Below, in pieces: positions 6,086 through 6,683 of a DNA stretch of 6,683 bases. Below the pieces are notes generated by a model. That model was not told where the DNA came from. It worked only from the letters and a program-made list of their open reading frames with translations, and made no database searches. A program made the translations under genes and the position numbers. The number at the start of each line of letters is the position of its first letter. Positions within the stretch are counted from its first letter, which is position 1. The stretch lies in NCBI GenBank assembly GCA_032100225.1, contig DAMDJY010000172.1, positions 1-6,683 of the forward strand. Direction: 5' to 3'. The DNA comes from Mobilicoccus sp032100225. GTDB lineage: Bacteria; Actinomycetota; Actinomycetes; Actinomycetales; Dermatophilaceae.

Positions 6086-6683
6086 GGGTCACCGCCACGA
6101 GCGGCAGCGTGAACGGCCCCGACTGGTTGCCGACGAGGTCGAGTGAGACGAACCGGAACCCCGGCGGCGGACTCCCGACACGAGTCGCTCGGCGACCTCC
6201 GGCGTTGCGGCGCGGGCGATCTCTGCGGCAGGCAGCTCGACGCGTGCGATCTCACCGTGATGGCGGATGCGGCCGTCGGAGAAGCCACACTCCCGCAGCA
6301 CGCGCTCCGCAGCCTCGACGGCAGCGAGCTTCTCGGGCGTCACCGGCTCGTGGTGCGGAATGCGCGAGGCGAGGCAGGGCGCGGCCGGCTTGTCGGCACA
6401 GGGCAATTCGAGGAGTCGCGCCAGTTCTCGCACGTCGGCCTTGCTGAGCCCGTCCTCAGCGAGCGGGCGCAGCACCTGGTGCTCGGTGGCGGCGCGAGAT
6501 CCGGGCCGGTCGGGGCGCTGGGCGTCGTCGGCGTTCTCTCCGTAGGCCACGGCATCGAGCTCATGCGCGGCGACCACCTCGTCGTCGATGCGTGCGAACA
6601 GCTCGTCCTTGCAGTGAAAACAGCGGTCCGGGGCGTTGGCGATGTACGCCGGGTTGGCGCCCTCGGTCGTCGGCACTTCGACG
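6075..6683 (-). CDS. larE: ATP-dependent sacrificial sulfur transferase LarE (partial, with a late frame disruption)
   Basis: LarE adenylates the carboxylates made by LarB and replaces them with thiocarboxylates, giving the substrate of LarC. The N-terminal ATP-binding PP-loop (SGGxDS) lies beyond the right edge. Visible motifs in order from the edge: NAPDRCFHCKDELF, GENADD, RPGSRAA, DKPAAPCLASRIPH, TPEKLAAVEAAE and IRHHGEIARVELP. As read, the frame ends at 6089 with a Ser/Arg-rich tail unlike LarE. A -1 correction at the GGGG opposite 6159-6162 restores GFRFVSLDLVGNQSG, a typical LarE ending, with the stop at 6075. Visible cysteines are the Cys-x2-Cys pair, the Cys of CLASR and one more eight residues before it. 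Which of them donates sulfur or binds an iron-sulfur cluster cannot be decided from this part alone. The restored end overlaps the start of larB by 11 bases, as expected in a coupled operon. Confidence 0.92.
6159..6162 (-). other. larE: Frame disruption near the 3' end of larE (GGGG run)
   Basis: On the minus strand the codons CGC CGC CGG GGT TCC give a Gly-Ser-Gly-Ser tail. One extra G gives RRRGFRFVSLDL, which continues as a normal LarE C-terminus for about 28 residues. The change has the same sign and the same sequence context (a G run) as the two shifts in larC. Confidence 0.78.

Overview
The window is high-G+C DNA with strongly G/C-ending codons. Together with the gene types this suggests an actinobacterium, possibly a member of the Micrococcales; that placement is inferred from codon use and protein resemblance, not from a search. 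No RNA gene, CRISPR array, insertion sequence or prophage signature is visible, and no gene-free stretch exceeds 300 bases.

Left part (1-2064, minus strand): gnd, a decarboxylating 6-phosphogluconate dehydrogenase of the oxidative pentose phosphate pathway, is followed after 8 bases by the start of a YnfM-like major facilitator exporter that runs out of the window. The two are probably co-transcribed. The dehydrogenase has a 53-residue acidic N-terminal extension, and Asp-His-Trp replaces the usual Asn-Arg-Ser/Thr in the cofactor pocket.

Middle (2065-3514): a divergent 204-base intergenic region separates gnd from a gene for a secreted zinc metallopeptidase (signal peptide, HEFAH, ELHAD). 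That gene ends at a very strong hairpin terminator.

Right part (3515-6683): a lar locus, which makes the nickel-pincer nucleotide cofactor of LarA-type racemases and epimerases. LarB carboxylates and hydrolyses nicotinic acid adenine dinucleotide, LarE adds sulfur, and LarC inserts nickel. larE (N-terminus outside the window) and larB read leftward as an overlapping pair. larC reads rightward towards them. Between them lies a small leftward gene for an unknown three-helix membrane protein. No larA or nickel transporter is in the window.

The most notable observation is that the lar genes are broken by three frame disruptions: two in larC and one near the 3' end of larE. All three need the same -1 correction, and each can be repaired by adding one G to a run of Gs. 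The other genes here are intact. The candidate explanations are homopolymer under-calls in the sequence, recent real decay of the pathway, or translational recoding. Recoding has a precedent, because the LarC of Lactobacillus plantarum is reported to be made by frameshifting across larC1/larC2.
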